Positions 1 through 8,833 of a DNA stretch of 64,000 nucleotides are shown piece by piece. Within the stretch, counting starts at the first letter, position 1. Every line of letters starts with the position of its first letter. The notes under the pieces are model-generated. The model was not told where the DNA came from. It did no database searches and saw nothing but the letters and a program-made list of their open reading frames with translations. A program made the position numbers and the translations under genes. The stretch covers positions 80,434 to 144,433 of the forward strand of contig NZ_QGDQ01000012.1 in assembly GCF_003149145.1 (NCBI RefSeq). The letters run 5' to 3'. This stretch comes from Quadrisphaera granulorum (GTDB lineage: Bacteria; Actinomycetota; Actinomycetes; Actinomycetales; Quadrisphaeraceae).

Positions 1-2
1 GC

Positions 3-353
3 GCCCGCCTGCAGGACTCTCGTGCCGAGGGGGACGGCCGTCGCGGGGGCCACCGCGACGGCGCGGCGGTGCACCTGGTGGCCGCCGGTGCCGCTGACGC
101 ACCGGACGCGCCCGCTGAGTGCGACCCGGGGGAGCGTGCCAACGTCGTCGTCGACCTCGACCCTGCTGCGGCGCGCCCCGGGGACGAACGCGGCTGGGTC
201 GGCCGCCGCTTACGCCTCGCAGGCACAGGCGAGGCGGCCGGGCCGCTGCTGGAGGTCACCCGCACCCCGAAGCGCTGCCTGGGGGTGTACGCCGACGTCG
301 TCGAGCCCGGCGAGGTCCGCGTGGGCGACGTCGTCGTCCTCCTCGACCTGTGA
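3..353 (+). CDS. MOSC domain protein, C-terminal part (5' end outside window)
   Basis: The reading frame is open from the window edge to a TGA at 351-353, so only the C-terminal part is present. The tail contains NVVVD, then VGRRLRL, then LEVTRTPKRCLGVYADVVEP and VRVGDVV. This is the usual ending of a MOSC domain, the sulfur-carrier module related to molybdenum cofactor sulfurases, and the conserved cysteine is present. MOSC proteins are thought to move sulfur or bind molybdopterin, but the substrate of this stand-alone type is unknown. The real start lies upstream of the window. A 12-bp tandem repeat covers the stop codon. Confidence 0.7.
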   Translation, partial: ARLQDSRAEGDGRRGGHRDGAAVHLVAAGAADAPDAPAECDPGERANVVVDLDPAAARPGDERGWVGRRLRLAGTGEAAGPLLEVTRTPKRCLGVYADVVEPGEVRVGDVVVLLDL

Positions 354-377
354 CTCGACCTGTGACTCGACCTGTGA
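342..377 (+). repeat. Three perfect 12-bp tandem copies over a stop codon
   Basis: The unit CTCGACCTGTGA occurs three times in direct succession. Because the unit is 12 bp, the TGA stop of the preceding gene is repeated in the same frame at 351, 363 and 375. This looks like slippage or duplication at the 3' end of the gene. Confidence 0.95.
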
Positions 378-409
378 AGGGGCCTCGGCGGGCGCTGCGG
401 CCCGCGCCG

Positions 410-415
410 TAGAGT
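410..415 (+). promoter_or_regulatory. Probable -10 box of a leaderless thrS promoter
   Basis: TAGAGT lies seven bases before the GTG start of thrS and there is no Shine-Dalgarno sequence in between. TANNNT at this distance from RTG is the usual signature of leaderless actinobacterial transcripts. The transcription start itself is inferred. Confidence 0.55.
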
Positions 416-422
416 CACGGCC

Positions 423-2429
423 GTGTCTGAGCCTGCTGTCCTGCGCGTGGTGGTCGACGGTGACGAGCGCGAGGTCGCGGCCGGCACCACAGCGGCGCAG
501 CTCTACGAGACCCGCCGCGACGTCGTGGTGGCCCGCATCGACAGCGGGTCGGGGCCCGAGCTGAAGGACCTGACCACCGAGCTGTCCGACGGTGACGTCG
601 TGGAGGCCGTCGAGATCGGCAGCCCTGACGGTCTCGACGTGCTGCGCCACTCCACCGCGCACGTGCTCGCGCAGGCCGTCCAGTCCCTGCACCCGCAGGC
701 GAAGTTGGGCATCGGGCCGCCCGTGCGCGACGGCTTCTACTACGACTTCGACGTCGACGTCCCCTTCACCCCCGAGGACCTCAAGGCCCTCGAGAAGGAG
801 ATGCAGCGCATCGTCAAGGAGGGGCAGACCTTCGCCCGGCGCGTCGTGACGGACGAGGAGGCGCGCGCGGAGCTCGCCTCCGAGCCGTACAAGCTGGAGC
901 TCATCGGGCTCAAGGGCGGCACGGGCAGTGCGGACGACGGCACCGAGGTGGCTGAGGGCGCCTCCGTCGAGGTCGGAGCCGGCGAGCTCACGATCTACGA
1001 CAACGTCCGCCGCGGTGGCGAGGTGGCCTGGAAGGACCTGTGCCGCGGCCCGCACGTGCCGAGCACCCGCCTGCTGGCCAACGGCTGGCAGCTCACCCGT
1101 ACCGCCGCCGCCTACTGGCGCGGTGACCAGGCCAATCAGCAGCTGCAGCGCGTCTACGGCACCGCGTGGCCGTCCAAGGACGAGCTGCGCGCCCACCTGG
1201 AGCGCCTCGCCGAGGCCGAGCGGCGTGACCACCGCCGCCTGGGCGCCGAGCTCGACCTGTTCTCCTTCCCCGACGAGATCGGCTCCGGCCTGGCGGTGTT
1301 CCACCCGCGCGGTGGCGTCATCAAGCGGGAGATGGAGGACTACGTCCGCCGGCGGCACGTGGAGGAGGGCTTCGACTACGTCGGCACGCCCCACATCTCC
1401 AAGCAGCACCTGTTCGAGACGTCGGGCCACCTGCCGTACTACGCCGACACGATGTTCCCGCCGATGGAGCTCGAGAACGCGCAGTACTACCTCAAGGCCA
1501 TGAACTGCCCCATGCACAACCTGATCTTCAGGTCGCGTGGGCGGTCCTACCGCGAGCTGCCGCTGCGCTTCTTCGAGTTCGGGTCCGTCTACCGCTACGA
1601 GAAGTCGGGTGTGGTGCACGGCCTGACCCGCGTGCGCGGCCTCACCCAGGACGACTCCCACAGCTACTGCACCCCCGAGCAGGCACCGGCCGAGATCGAG
1701 AAGCTGCTCAATTTCGTGCTGGGGCTGCTGAAGGACTTCGGCCTGGACGACTACTACCTCGAGCTGTCCACTCGCGGCAGCAGTGACAAGTTCATCGGGT
1801 CCGATGAAGAGTGGGAGCAAGCCACGGAGGTCCTGCGCGGCTGCGCCGAGCGCACCGGCCTGGAGCTCGTGGCCGACCCGGGTGGCGCCGCGTTCTACGG
1901 CCCGAAGATCTCCGTTCAGGCGCGCGACGCCATCGGCCGCACCTGGCAGATGTCGACCATCCAGTACGACTTCAACCAGCCGGCCCGCTTCGGCCTGGAG
2001 TACACCGCTGCTGACGGCTCCCACCAGCAGCCCGTGATGATCCACTCGGCGAAGTTCGGCTCGCTGGAGCGGTTCTTCGGTGTGCTCGTCGAGCACTACG
2101 CGGGTGCCTTCCCCCCGTGGCTCGCGCCCGTGCAGGTGGTCGGCGTGCCGGTCGCGGAAGACTTCGCCCCGCACCTGCACGACGTGGTCCGTCAGCTCAA
2201 GGCGCAGGGGATCCGCGCCGAAGTGGACGACTCCGACGACCGCATGCAGAAGAAGATCCGCACCCACTCCAAGGCGAAGGTGCCGTTCGTGCTCATTGCC
2301 GGTGGCGACGACGTCGAGGCCGGCGCGGTCTCCTTCCGCTACCGCGACGGCTCGCAGGACAACGGCGTGCCGGTGGCGGAGGCCATCGCGCGCATCGTCG
2401 AGGCGGTCCGCTCCCGGGTCCAGGTGTGA
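423..2429 (+). CDS. thrS: Threonyl-tRNA synthetase
   Basis: This enzyme charges tRNA-Thr with threonine in the cytoplasm. The 668-residue protein starts with a TGS domain (about 1-65). The second (editing) domain carries HSTAH at about 76-80. The class II catalytic core has MNCPMH near 360, with the zinc-binding cysteine, and [13 protein letters not shown]. The C-terminal part is an HGTP anticodon-binding domain. Length and domain order fit normal bacterial ThrRS. The GTG start is chosen because it directly follows a TAGAGT box with no ribosome binding site, and the N-terminus [13 protein letters not shown] begins the TGS fold. Its stop overlaps the start of the HIT gene, so the two are probably cotranscribed, as in mycobacteria. 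Confidence 0.97.
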   Translation: MSEPAVLRVVVDGDEREVAAGTTAAQLYETRRDVVVARIDSGSGPELKDLTTELSDGDVVEAVEIGSPDGLDVLRHSTAHVLAQAVQSLHPQAKLGIGPPVRDGFYYDFDVDVPFTPEDLKALEKEMQRIVKEGQTFARRVVTDEEARAELASEPYKLELIGLKGGTGSADDGTEVAEGASVEVGAGELTIYDNVRRGGEVAWKDLCRGPHVPSTRLLANGWQLTRTAAAYWRGDQANQQLQRVYGTAWPSKDELRAHLERLAEAERRDHRRLGAELDLFSFPDEIGSGLAVFHPRGGVIKREMEDYVRRRHVEEGFDYVGTPHISKQHLFETSGHLPYYADTMFPPMELENAQYYLKAMNCPMHNLIFRSRGRSYRELPLRFFEFGSVYRYEKSGVVHGLTRVRGLTQDDSHSYCTPEQAPAEIEKLLNFVLGLLKDFGLDDYYLELSTRGSSDKFIGSDEEWEQATEVLRGCAERTGLELVADPGGAAFYGPKISVQARDAIGRTWQMSTIQYDFNQPARFGLEYTAADGSHQQPVMIHSAKFGSLERFFGVLVEHYAGAFPPWLAPVQVVGVPVAEDFAPHLHDVVRQLKAQGIRAEVDDSDDRMQKKIRTHSKAKVPFVLIAGGDDVEAGAVSFRYRDGSQDNGVPVAEAIARIVEAVRSRVQV

Positions 2430-3040
2430 GCGAGCCCTTCGACGCCGCTGCCGCCCAGGGGGCCGAGGATCCCGCCGGGTTCGCCCGGGAAGCTGACGGC
2501 TTCGAGCGTCTGTGGACGCCCCACCGCATGGCGTACATCGGCGGGGAGAACAAGCCGCCGAGTGCTGCTGCCGGGTCCGGCTGCCCGTTCTGCCGGGCAC
2601 CGTCGCTGGACGACGACGACGCCCTCGTCGTCGCCCGCGGCGAGCTGTGCTTCGTGGTGCTCAACCTCTACCCGTACAACCCCGGGCACCTCATGGTCTG
2701 CCCCTATCGGCACGTGGCGGGCTACGTCGATCTGACGCCCCAGGAGACCGTCGAGGTCGCGACGCTCACGCAGAGCGCGCTGCGGGTGCTCACGCACGTC
2801 AGCAACCCCTCGGGGTTCAACCTCGGTGTGAACCAGGGCGACGCCGGCGGTGCGGGCATCGCCGCGCACCTGCACCAGCACGTGGTGCCCCGCTGGACGG
2901 GCGACGCGAACTTCCTGCCCGTCATCGGGCGGACCAAGGCGCTGCCGGAGCTGCTCGCGGACACCCGCGCCAAGCTCGCCGACGCCTGGGCCCGGACGGG
3001 TGAGCCCGGCACCACCGCCAGCACCATCGGCCCTCGCTGA
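2426..3040 (+). CDS. HIT-family nucleotide phosphorylase/hydrolase
   Basis: The 204-residue protein has the histidine triad [10 protein letters not shown] near residues 149-158. The middle histidine is the nucleophile in this family of nucleotidyl hydrolases and AP4A phosphorylases. The [17 protein letters not shown] segment is typical of the actinobacterial branch that sits between thrS and pgsA. The GTG start overlaps the thrS stop (GTGTGA), which suggests translational coupling, and gives the N-terminus SEPFDAA. The physiological substrate is not known from sequence. The closest well-studied relatives cleave diadenosine tetraphosphate, so a role in dinucleotide control is a family-level inference. 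Confidence 0.9.
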   Translation: MSEPFDAAAAQGAEDPAGFAREADGFERLWTPHRMAYIGGENKPPSAAAGSGCPFCRAPSLDDDDALVVARGELCFVVLNLYPYNPGHLMVCPYRHVAGYVDLTPQETVEVATLTQSALRVLTHVSNPSGFNLGVNQGDAGGAGIAAHLHQHVVPRWTGDANFLPVIGRTKALPELLADTRAKLADAWARTGEPGTTASTIGPR

Positions 3041-3046
3041 GCATCT

Positions 3047-3089
3047 CCTCTGCAGGCCCTCCGGACCTGGTCCGGTTAGCCTGCAGAGG
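3047..3089 (+). promoter_or_regulatory. Long hairpin covering the pgsA ribosome binding site
   Basis: CCTCTGCAGGC (3047-3057) is perfectly complementary to GCCTGCAGAGG (3079-3089). Inside it, CCGGACC (3061-3067) pairs with GGTCCGG (3069-3075). The right arm holds the AGAGG that serves as ribosome binding site for the ATG at 3092. A TAGCCT box (3077-3082) lies nine bases before the ATG. The structure could block translation of pgsA, end transcription from the HIT gene, or be an operator at DNA level. Confidence 0.6.
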
Positions 3090-3091
3090 AC

Positions 3092-3736
3092 ATGCTCAAC
3101 CGCTACGCCCGGGCCTGGTTGGCGCGCGTTCTGACGCCGCTGGCCGTCTTCCTGCTGCGCCGGGGCGTCAGCCCCGACACCGTCACGGTGGTCGGCACCG
3201 TCGGCGTCGTCGTCTCCGCCCTGGTGGCCTACCCGCAGGGCCAGCTGTTCTGGGGCACCATCGCCATCACCTTCTTCGTGTTCTCCGACGCCCTCGACGG
3301 CACCATGGCCCGGCTGTCGGATCGCAGCAGCGCCTGGGGCGGTTTCCTCGACTCCACCCTCGACAGGTTCGGGGATGCCGCCGTCTTCGGCGGTCTGGTC
3401 CTCTACGCCACGGGAGTAGGCGTGGGCACCCCCTGGGCTCGCACGCTGGCGGTGCTCGCGCTGCTCAACCTCGCGCTCGGCTTCCTCGTGTCCTACGCCC
3501 GGGCTCGTGCCGAGGCCGCCGGGGCTCGCGCCGACGTCGGCGTCGCCGAGCGCAGCGAGCGCCTCGTGGCCACGCTCGTGGTGACCGCCTTCGTGGGTCT
3601 GGGCCTACCGCACCAGGTGCTCGTGGTGGTCCTGGCGCTGCTGGCGGTCGCGAGCAGCATCACGCTGGGGCAGCGCTTCTCGCTCGTGCGCCGCCAGCTG
3701 CAGCCGGGTGACGAGCCGGCTCGTGCGCGCAGCTGA
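3092..3736 (+). CDS. pgsA: CDP-alcohol phosphatidyltransferase (phosphatidylinositol-phosphate synthase type)
   Basis: The enzyme joins a CDP-diacylglycerol lipid to an alcohol, here most likely inositol 1-phosphate, which starts phosphatidylinositol synthesis in the membrane. The CDP-alcohol motif DG-x2-AR-x8-G-x3-D-x3-D is visible as DGTMARLSDRSSAWGGFLDS followed by TLDRFGD at about residues 68-94. At least four hydrophobic helices follow, and 214 residues is normal for the family. The acyltransferase gene begins inside its 3' end and the mannosyltransferase follows, which is the mycobacterial PIM operon order and supports inositol as the alcohol acceptor. The ATG has a GAGGA ribosome site that lies within a hairpin. 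Confidence 0.9.
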   Translation: MLNRYARAWLARVLTPLAVFLLRRGVSPDTVTVVGTVGVVVSALVAYPQGQLFWGTIAITFFVFSDALDGTMARLSDRSSAWGGFLDSTLDRFGDAAVFGGLVLYATGVGVGTPWARTLAVLALLNLALGFLVSYARARAEAAGARADVGVAERSERLVATLVVTAFVGLGLPHQVLVVVLALLAVASSITLGQRFSLVRRQLQPGDEPARARS

Positions 3737-4742
3737 GGCGGGGCGCAGCGCAGCGGCGCTCGGGTACCGGGCGGCGTTCGCCGTCGTCCCCCGCCTCCCG
3801 GAGGCCCTCGTGCGTGGGGCGGCGTCGCTGGGGGCCGACGTCGCCGCCCGTCGCCACGGACCGGGGGTGCGCCGGCTGGAGGCCAACCTCGCGCGAGCGA
3901 CGGGTGCCGGTGGTGTCGAGCTGCAGCAGCTCGTGCGCGACGGCATGCGCTCGTACGCCCGTTACTGGGCCGACGCGTTCCGCCTGCACACCTGGACCCC
4001 TGAGCAGCTGCGGGAACGCACCCGCGTCGAGGGCGAGGGCCTGCCCGAGCTGGTCGAGGCGCTGGAGTCCGGACGCGGTGGCGTCGCCTTCCTGGGGCAC
4101 TCCGGCTCGTGGGACCAGGTGGGCGCTTGGGCGGCCGCCACATGGAAAGCCCCCGTCGTCACGGTGGCCGAGCGCCTGGAACCCGCCGAGGTCTTCGAGG
4201 CGTTCCTCGCCTTCCGCGAGCGGCTCGGCCTGACCGTGGTGGCGATGGCACCCAACAGAGGATCAGGCAGCGGCGGTGGCGGAGCCAGCTTCGCCTCCCT
4301 CGTGAGGGCGCTGCGCGGTGGCGCGTTCGTGCCGCTGCTGGCCGACCGCGACCTGTCCGGCGGCGGCGTTCCGGTGCAGCTGCTCGGGCACCCGTCTCGC
4401 GCCGCCGCGGGACCTGCGGCGCTGGCCCTGGCCACGGGGGCGCCACTGTTCCCGGTGAGCGTCCACTACGAGCCGGCCGCCCGGGAGCGGCGCGGCCGCA
4501 ACCGGTGGCGGCCGTGGACGGCCGTCGCCGTCGTCCACCCGCGGGTCACCGTCCCCGCGCCGCTGGCCGCCGAACCCGGGACACGGCCCGACCGCCGGGC
4601 CCAGGCCGCTGCCATGACGCAGGCCTGCGTCGATGTGCTGAGCGCCGCGGTGCGGGAGCACCCCGCGGACTGGCACATGCTCCAGCGGATCTTCACCGAG
4701 GGTGACCGCATCGAGGGTGTTCGCACGGGGGCAGCGTCGTGA
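3708..4742 (+). CDS. Phosphatidylinositol mannoside acyltransferase (PatA-like)
   Basis: The protein belongs to the HtrB/LPLAT family of membrane-surface acyltransferases. In this operon context it most likely adds a fatty acyl chain to the mannose of PIM1 or PIM2. The HX4D catalytic motif is seen as GHSGSWD near residue 130. The 344-residue length fits. The GTG start overlaps the end of pgsA by 29 bases, and a second GTG fifteen bases further on is a possible alternative start. The stop overlaps the mannosyltransferase start (GTGA), so the two are translationally coupled. The substrate is inferred from neighbours and mycobacterial family knowledge. Confidence 0.88.
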   Translation: MTSRLVRAAEAGRSAAALGYRAAFAVVPRLPEALVRGAASLGADVAARRHGPGVRRLEANLARATGAGGVELQQLVRDGMRSYARYWADAFRLHTWTPEQLRERTRVEGEGLPELVEALESGRGGVAFLGHSGSWDQVGAWAAATWKAPVVTVAERLEPAEVFEAFLAFRERLGLTVVAMAPNRGSGSGGGGASFASLVRALRGGAFVPLLADRDLSGGGVPVQLLGHPSRAAAGPAALALATGAPLFPVSVHYEPAARERRGRNRWRPWTAVAVVHPRVTVPAPLAAEPGTRPDRRAQAAAMTQACVDVLSAAVREHPADWHMLQRIFTEGDRIEGVRTGAAS

Positions 4743-5953
4743 GGGTCGGTCTCGTCTGCCCGTACTCCTTCGACGTCCCGGGCGGCGTCCAGGCGCACGT
4801 CAGCGACCTCGCCGAGGTGCTCCTGGAGCAGGGGCACGAGGTGTCGGTGCTGGCTCCGGTCTCCGAGCCCGACTCGGCCTCACCCGAACCACTGCCGCCC
4901 TGGCTGGTGTCCGCCGGCGGCGCCGTCCCCGTCTCCTACAACGGTTCCGTCGCCCGGGTGAGCTTCGGGCCGGTGGTCGGTCTGCGGGTGCGCCGCTGGC
5001 TGGCCGAGGGCCACTTCGACGTCGTCCACCTCCACGAGCCCGTCACCCCGAGCATCGCCCTCATCGCGATGCTCACCGCCGAGGCGCCGCTGGTCGCCAC
5101 CTTCCACACGGCCTCGCTGCGCTCGCGGGCCCTGCAGGCCGCGCTGCCGCTGGTACGGCCGGGGCTGGAGAAGCTGTCGGCCCGGATCGCCGTCAGCGAG
5201 GATGCCCGCCGCCGAGTGGTCGAGCACCTGGGGGGAGACGCCGTCGTCGTCCCCAACGGGGTGTCCGTGGACAGGTACGCCGCCGCACCGGTGCGCCAGG
5301 AGTGGCGCGGGCGCCCCGGGGCGCCGGTACTGCTCTTTCTCGGGCGCTTCGAGGAGCCGCGCAAGGGCTTCGGGGTGCTCGCGCAGGCGCTGCCCGCCCT
5401 GCGCGCCGCCCACCCGGGGCTGCGGGTGCTCGTCGCCGGACGGGGAGACCCCCGGGTCGCTCATGAGCTCGCCGGCGACCACGCCGAGTGCCTGGAGATG
5501 CTCGGGTCCGTCAGCGAGGCCGACAAGGCCTCCCTACTCGCCTCCGCCGACCTGTACGTCGCGCCGCAGACCGCGGGGGAGAGCTTCGGCATCGTGCTCG
5601 TGGAGGCCATGAGCGCCGGCACACCCGTCCTGGCCAGCGCGCTGCCCGCCTTCTCCCGTGTGCTCGACGGCGGCACCCTCGGGGAGCTCGTGCCCGTCGG
5701 TGACCCTGCGGCGCTCGCGGAGGCGGCAGCGGCGTTGCTCGACGACGACGAACGCCGCCGCGCCGTCGCCGCCGCAGCCTCGCGCGCCGTGCGCCGCTAC
5801 GACTGGTCCGTGGTGGCCCACCAGGTACTGACCGTCTACGAGACGGTGCTCAGCGGGGTGCACGGCACGGCGGCGGCCCTCGGCGAGCCCGGCGGTGACC
5901 CTGCCGCTGGGCGCCTCCTCGCGCAGTGGCGCGGCGCCGAGGTGCTCCCGTGA
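4739..5953 (+). CDS. pimA: Phosphatidylinositol alpha-mannosyltransferase
   Basis: This GT-B, GT4-family glycosyltransferase transfers mannose from GDP-mannose to the inositol of phosphatidylinositol on the inner face of the membrane. The 404-residue protein begins MRVGLVCPYSFDVPGGVQAH, the N-terminal GT4 acceptor-side signature with the GGVQ loop. It carries the nucleotide-sugar E-x7-E motif in ESFGIVLVEAMSAG near residue 282. It overlaps the acyltransferase upstream and a membrane protein downstream by four bases each, completing a pgsA-acyltransferase-pimA block like that of mycobacteria. This predicts PIM-type glycolipids in the envelope. Confidence 0.93.
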   Translation: MRVGLVCPYSFDVPGGVQAHVSDLAEVLLEQGHEVSVLAPVSEPDSASPEPLPPWLVSAGGAVPVSYNGSVARVSFGPVVGLRVRRWLAEGHFDVVHLHEPVTPSIALIAMLTAEAPLVATFHTASLRSRALQAALPLVRPGLEKLSARIAVSEDARRRVVEHLGGDAVVVPNGVSVDRYAAAPVRQEWRGRPGAPVLLFLGRFEEPRKGFGVLAQALPALRAAHPGLRVLVAGRGDPRVAHELAGDHAECLEMLGSVSEADKASLLASADLYVAPQTAGESFGIVLVEAMSAGTPVLASALPAFSRVLDGGTLGELVPVGDPAALAEAAAALLDDDERRRAVAAAASRAVRRYDWSVVAHQVLTVYETVLSGVHGTAAALGEPGGDPAAGRLLAQWRGAEVLP

Positions 5954-6576
5954 GCGACCAGGCGTTCACGATGGTCACGCTGGTGCTGGCGGGCGTCGTC
6001 GTCCTCGGAGGACTCGCCTGGTGGCTCAGCGCGCGGGCGGCGCGCCTCGACAGGATGCACGTGCGGGTGGAGTCCACGCGGGCCGCGCTCGATGCGGCGC
6101 TGTTGCGCCGGGCCGCCGCGACGGAGGCGCTGGTCGCGAGCGGCGCGCTCGACCCGGCCAGCGCGCTGCTGCTCGCCTCCGCCGCGGCCGAGGCGACCGC
6201 GCCGCTGGAGGAGGTCGAGCGTGAGGTGGTCGAGTCCGACCTCAGCCGAGCGCTGCGCGCGGTGCTGACGCCCGGCGCTGTGCAGGTGCTGCACGACCGG
6301 CGCGACGTCGTCGTGGAAGGGCTCCTGGCCGACCTGGCCACCGCGTGCGAGCGGGTGGTGCTGGCTCGCCGGTTCGCCAACGACGCCGTGGTCGCCGCGC
6401 GGCGCACCCGGGGGCGGCGCGTGGAGCGGTGGGCACACCTGGCGGGCCGGGCGCCGCTGCCGCGCACCTTCGACGTCGACGACGAGCCGCCAGCGCTCGC
6501 GCCTCGCGGGGCAGCCGGGGCAGTAGCCGAGAGCGGGGCGCAGCCCCCGGCACCACGGGACCGGCTCGCGGGCTGA
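5950..6576 (+). CDS. Single-pass membrane protein of the pim operon
   Basis: No enzymatic motif was recognised. The 208-residue protein has one hydrophobic helix near the N-terminus (TLVLAGVVVLGGLAWWLSA). A charged, alanine-rich helical region follows (RLDRMHVRVESTRAALDAAL) that resembles the start of LemA-type proteins, and the tail is proline-rich. The GTG start overlaps the pimA stop, preferred over an upstream GTG inside pimA. Similar membrane proteins lie after pimA in other actinomycetes, so it may assist lipid glycosylation, but that is only a context guess. Confidence 0.65.
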   Translation: MSDQAFTMVTLVLAGVVVLGGLAWWLSARAARLDRMHVRVESTRAALDAALLRRAAATEALVASGALDPASALLLASAAAEATAPLEEVEREVVESDLSRALRAVLTPGAVQVLHDRRDVVVEGLLADLATACERVVLARRFANDAVVAARRTRGRRVERWAHLAGRAPLPRTFDVDDEPPALAPRGAAGAVAESGAQPPAPRDRLAG

Positions 6577-6589
6577 CAGGCTGGGCCGC

Positions 6590-7159
6590 GTGGTGGACGC
6601 AGCCGGCGAGCAGCCCGACGAGTGGGCGCTGGGCGATGACGGCCTCTGGTTCCGCCGAGGCGCTCGCGTGCTGCTGGTCGACACCGCTCGCGGCACCGCG
6701 TCCGACGAGGTGCGCCTACTGCTCGTGCGCGGGCACGACGCCGACCAGGTCGAGCGGTCGTGGTGGTTCACGGTCGGCGGGGGTATCGGGGCCGCCGAGG
6801 ACGCGCGGGAGGCCGCCGCGCGGGAGGTGCGTGAGGAGACCGGCCTGGACGTGTCCGCTGAGGAACTCGTCGGGCCCGTGGGGGAGCGCAGCGCCGTCTT
6901 CGACTTCGCGGCCCGCACGTGCCGGCAGGACGAGCTGTTCTTCGTCGCCGTCGTCCCCGGGGCCGAGGCGCGCGGGGTCTCGACCAGCGGGTGGACGGTG
7001 CTGGAGGGCGACGTCCTCGACGAGCTGCGCTGGTGGTCGCTGCCGGAGCTGGCCGCCGCGCAGGCGGCCGGGGCGACCGTCTACCCGCACGCGCTGGTCA
7101 GCCTGGTGGAGGAGCTGCTGGACGGCTGGGACGGTGTGCTGCGCCAGATCGGTGACTGA
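6590..7159 (+). CDS. Nudix hydrolase
   Basis: The 189-residue protein has a complete Nudix box, G-x5-E-x7-REVREETGL, at about residues 64-86. It should hydrolyse a nucleoside diphosphate linked to another group. The substrate cannot be told from sequence. The following DELFFVAVV and LRWWSLPEL segments are common in the MutT-like branch. It follows the pim block, as a Nudix gene does in mycobacteria. The GTG start is seven bases after CAGGCT, a weak match to the leaderless -10 pattern, so it may have its own promoter as well as read-through from pimA. Confidence 0.85.
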   Translation: MVDAAGEQPDEWALGDDGLWFRRGARVLLVDTARGTASDEVRLLLVRGHDADQVERSWWFTVGGGIGAAEDAREAAAREVREETGLDVSAEELVGPVGERSAVFDFAARTCRQDELFFVAVVPGAEARGVSTSGWTVLEGDVLDELRWWSLPELAAAQAAGATVYPHALVSLVEELLDGWDGVLRQIGD

Positions 7160-7239
7160 TCCGTCACGTCCGGTTCGGGGGCCTGCAGGTCGCAGCGCTG
7201 ACCAGTGATCGGCGGTGCGGCGTGCCCGACGCGCCGCCG

Positions 7240-7245
7240 TACGAT
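7240..7245 (+). promoter_or_regulatory. Probable -10 box of a leaderless pdxS promoter
   Basis: TACGAT is followed after seven bases by ATG at 7253, with no ribosome binding site. This favours the second ATG (7253) over the in-frame ATG at 7244, which overlaps the box. Confidence 0.5.
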
Positions 7246-7252
7246 GGACGAC

Positions 7253-8185
7253 ATGTCCGAGTCCTCCACCTCCGCCTCCGCACCGCAGGTCAGCGGCGCC
7301 GCGCCCCAGGTCGGTACCTCCCGCGTGAAGCGCGGCATGGCCGAGATGCTCAAGGGCGGCGTGATCATGGACGTCGTCACCGCTGAGCAGGCGCGCATCG
7401 CTGAGGACGCCGGCGCCGTCGCCGTCATGGCCCTGGAGCGCGTGCCCGCGGACATCCGCGCGCAGGGCGGCGTGGCCCGGATGAGCGACCCCGACCTCAT
7501 CGACGCCATCCAGGCCGAGGTCTCCATCCCGGTCATGGCCAAGGCCCGCATCGGCCACTTCGTCGAGGCGCAGGTGCTGCAGAGCCTCGGGGTCGACTAC
7601 GTCGACGAGTCCGAGGTGCTCACCCCGGCCGACTACACGCACCACATCGACAAGTGGCAGTTCACGGTGCCCTTCGTCTGCGGCGCCACCAACCTCGGCG
7701 AGGCGCTGCGCCGCATCACCGAGGGCGCGGCGATGATCCGCTCCAAGGGCGAGGCAGGCACCGGTGACGTCTCCAACGCCACCACGCACATGCGCACCAT
7801 CCGTGCGGAGATCGCCCGGCTGACCTCGCTCAGCAAGGACGAGCTCTACGTGGCCGCCAAGGAGCTGCAGGCCCCCTACGACCTCGTCGTCGAGGTCGCT
7901 GAGGCCGGCCGCCTGCCCGTCGTGCTGTTCACCGCCGGCGGCATCGCCACCCCGGCCGACGCCGCGATGATGATGCAGCTCGGCGCCGACGGTGTCTTCG
8001 TCGGGTCCGGCATCTTCAAGTCGGGCAACCCGCAGCAGCGTGCCGAGGCGATCGTGCAGGCCACCACCTTCCACGACGACCCCGACGTCATCGCCAAGGT
8101 CTCCCGCGGCCTGGGCGAGGCCATGGTCGGCCTGAACGTCGAGGCCATCCCCGAGCCTCACCGCCTGGCGCAGCGCGGCTGGTGA
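7253..8185 (+). CDS. pdxS: Pyridoxal 5'-phosphate synthase, synthase subunit PdxS
   Basis: PdxS makes the vitamin B6 cofactor PLP from ribose 5-phosphate, glyceraldehyde 3-phosphate and ammonia. The ammonia comes from the glutaminase PdxT, and the two form a large 12+12 complex. The 310-residue sequence shows the (beta/alpha)8 barrel hallmarks [45 protein letters not shown] and [12 protein letters not shown], including the lysines that hold the sugar. PdxT lies 4.8 kb downstream rather than next door. A strong hairpin terminator follows the gene. Confidence 0.97.
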   Translation: MSESSTSASAPQVSGAAPQVGTSRVKRGMAEMLKGGVIMDVVTAEQARIAEDAGAVAVMALERVPADIRAQGGVARMSDPDLIDAIQAEVSIPVMAKARIGHFVEAQVLQSLGVDYVDESEVLTPADYTHHIDKWQFTVPFVCGATNLGEALRRITEGAAMIRSKGEAGTGDVSNATTHMRTIRAEIARLTSLSKDELYVAAKELQAPYDLVVEVAEAGRLPVVLFTAGGIATPADAAMMMQLGADGVFVGSGIFKSGNPQQRAEAIVQATTFHDDPDVIAKVSRGLGEAMVGLNVEAIPEPHRLAQRGW

Positions 8186-8227
8186 GCTGACACCTCTGCA
8201 CCCGCCTGCACCGAGCAGGACGACGAC

Positions 8228-8257
8228 GGCCGGCGCCCCCGCGAGGGGGCGCCGGCC
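8228..8257 (+). terminator. Strong GC hairpin after pdxS
   Basis: Thirteen-base perfect arms (GGCCGGCGCCCCC and its complement) surround a GCGA loop, followed by GTTG. It lies 43 bases after the pdxS stop and can act as a terminator despite the short U-tract. Confidence 0.75.
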
Positions 8258-8304
8258 GTTGCCGTGCTCGGGGTGTGTTCGGCCCGTGCGCTCCTCGCCG
8301 CAGC

Positions 8305-8410
8305 TGACCGTGGTCACTTCCGGGACTGACCGTGGTCACCTGCGGTGGCGTCAGCCCAGGAACGCGTCGTCACAGGTGACCGAGGTCAGCTCCAGACCTG
8401 ACCACGGTCG
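8305..8410. repeat. Four spaced copies of the dyad TGACCGTGGTCA
   Basis: Two perfect copies start at 8305 and 8327, and variants start at 8377 (TGACCGAGGTCA) and 8399 (TGACCACGGTCG). The start-to-start spacings are 22, 50 and 22 bases, so the pairs are two helical turns apart. They lie between the ends of two convergent genes, where an ordinary promoter operator is not expected. Confidence 0.8.
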
Positions 8411-8461
8411 GTTTCGGGAGCGGCGGTATCAGGGGTAGCGGGTGCTCAGCGCCCGATGGAG

Positions 8462-8833
8462 TCAGCGCCCGATGGAGAGTGCGCGGTTGACGTCGTCGAC
8501 GGCCATGCGAGGGTCCGGCACCTCCACGACGACGCGGGCAAAGCCCGCGGTGTCCGCTCCCGGTTCCAGTTGGACGACGACGGTCCGCCGCCCGGAGTGC
8601 ACGGCGTAGAGCGTCTTCGCGCCGCCGCGGTGGAACGTGCCCACGGCCGCGACCCCCGGCAGGTGCAGACCCGGGGCGCGGACGCCCTTCGGCTCGGCGG
8701 CGGCGCCCGGATCGGCCGTGGCGCCGCGCACCGCCGACAGCGGCACCACGAGCCGGCGCCGCATCGCCCACACGGCGTCGAGGCCGGTGAGCCTCACCTC
8801 GAGGTTGCTGTCACTGACCGTGATGCGTGCCAT
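8462..8833 (-). CDS. Small PH-like domain protein, function unknown
   Basis: No catalytic motif was recognised. The 123-residue protein is predicted to be mostly beta-strand (ARITVSDSNLEVRLTGLDAVW, LVVPLSAVRGATAD, TVVVQLEP), resembling bacterial PH-fold proteins. It starts with ATG five bases after a GGAGG site, and that ATG overlaps the stop of the TetR-family gene upstream (TGATG). The two therefore form a coupled operon. Its role may be linked to whatever the TetR regulator senses. Confidence 0.7.
   Translation of the reverse strand: MARITVSDSNLEVRLTGLDAVWAMRRRLVVPLSAVRGATADPGAAAEPKGVRAPGLHLPGVAAVGTFHRGGAKTLYAVHSGRRTVVVQLEPGADTAGFARVVVEVPDPRMAVDDVNRALSIGR

Noticed and set aside
22..564. 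180-residue plus-strand frame over the MOSC gene end and thrS start
   Set aside because: It lies in another frame than both real genes, is Ser/Arg-rich and matches nothing.
210..2600. 796-residue open frame on the minus strand across thrS
   Set aside because: It is antisense to a clear ThrRS gene, has no family pattern and reads as a GC-driven shadow frame.
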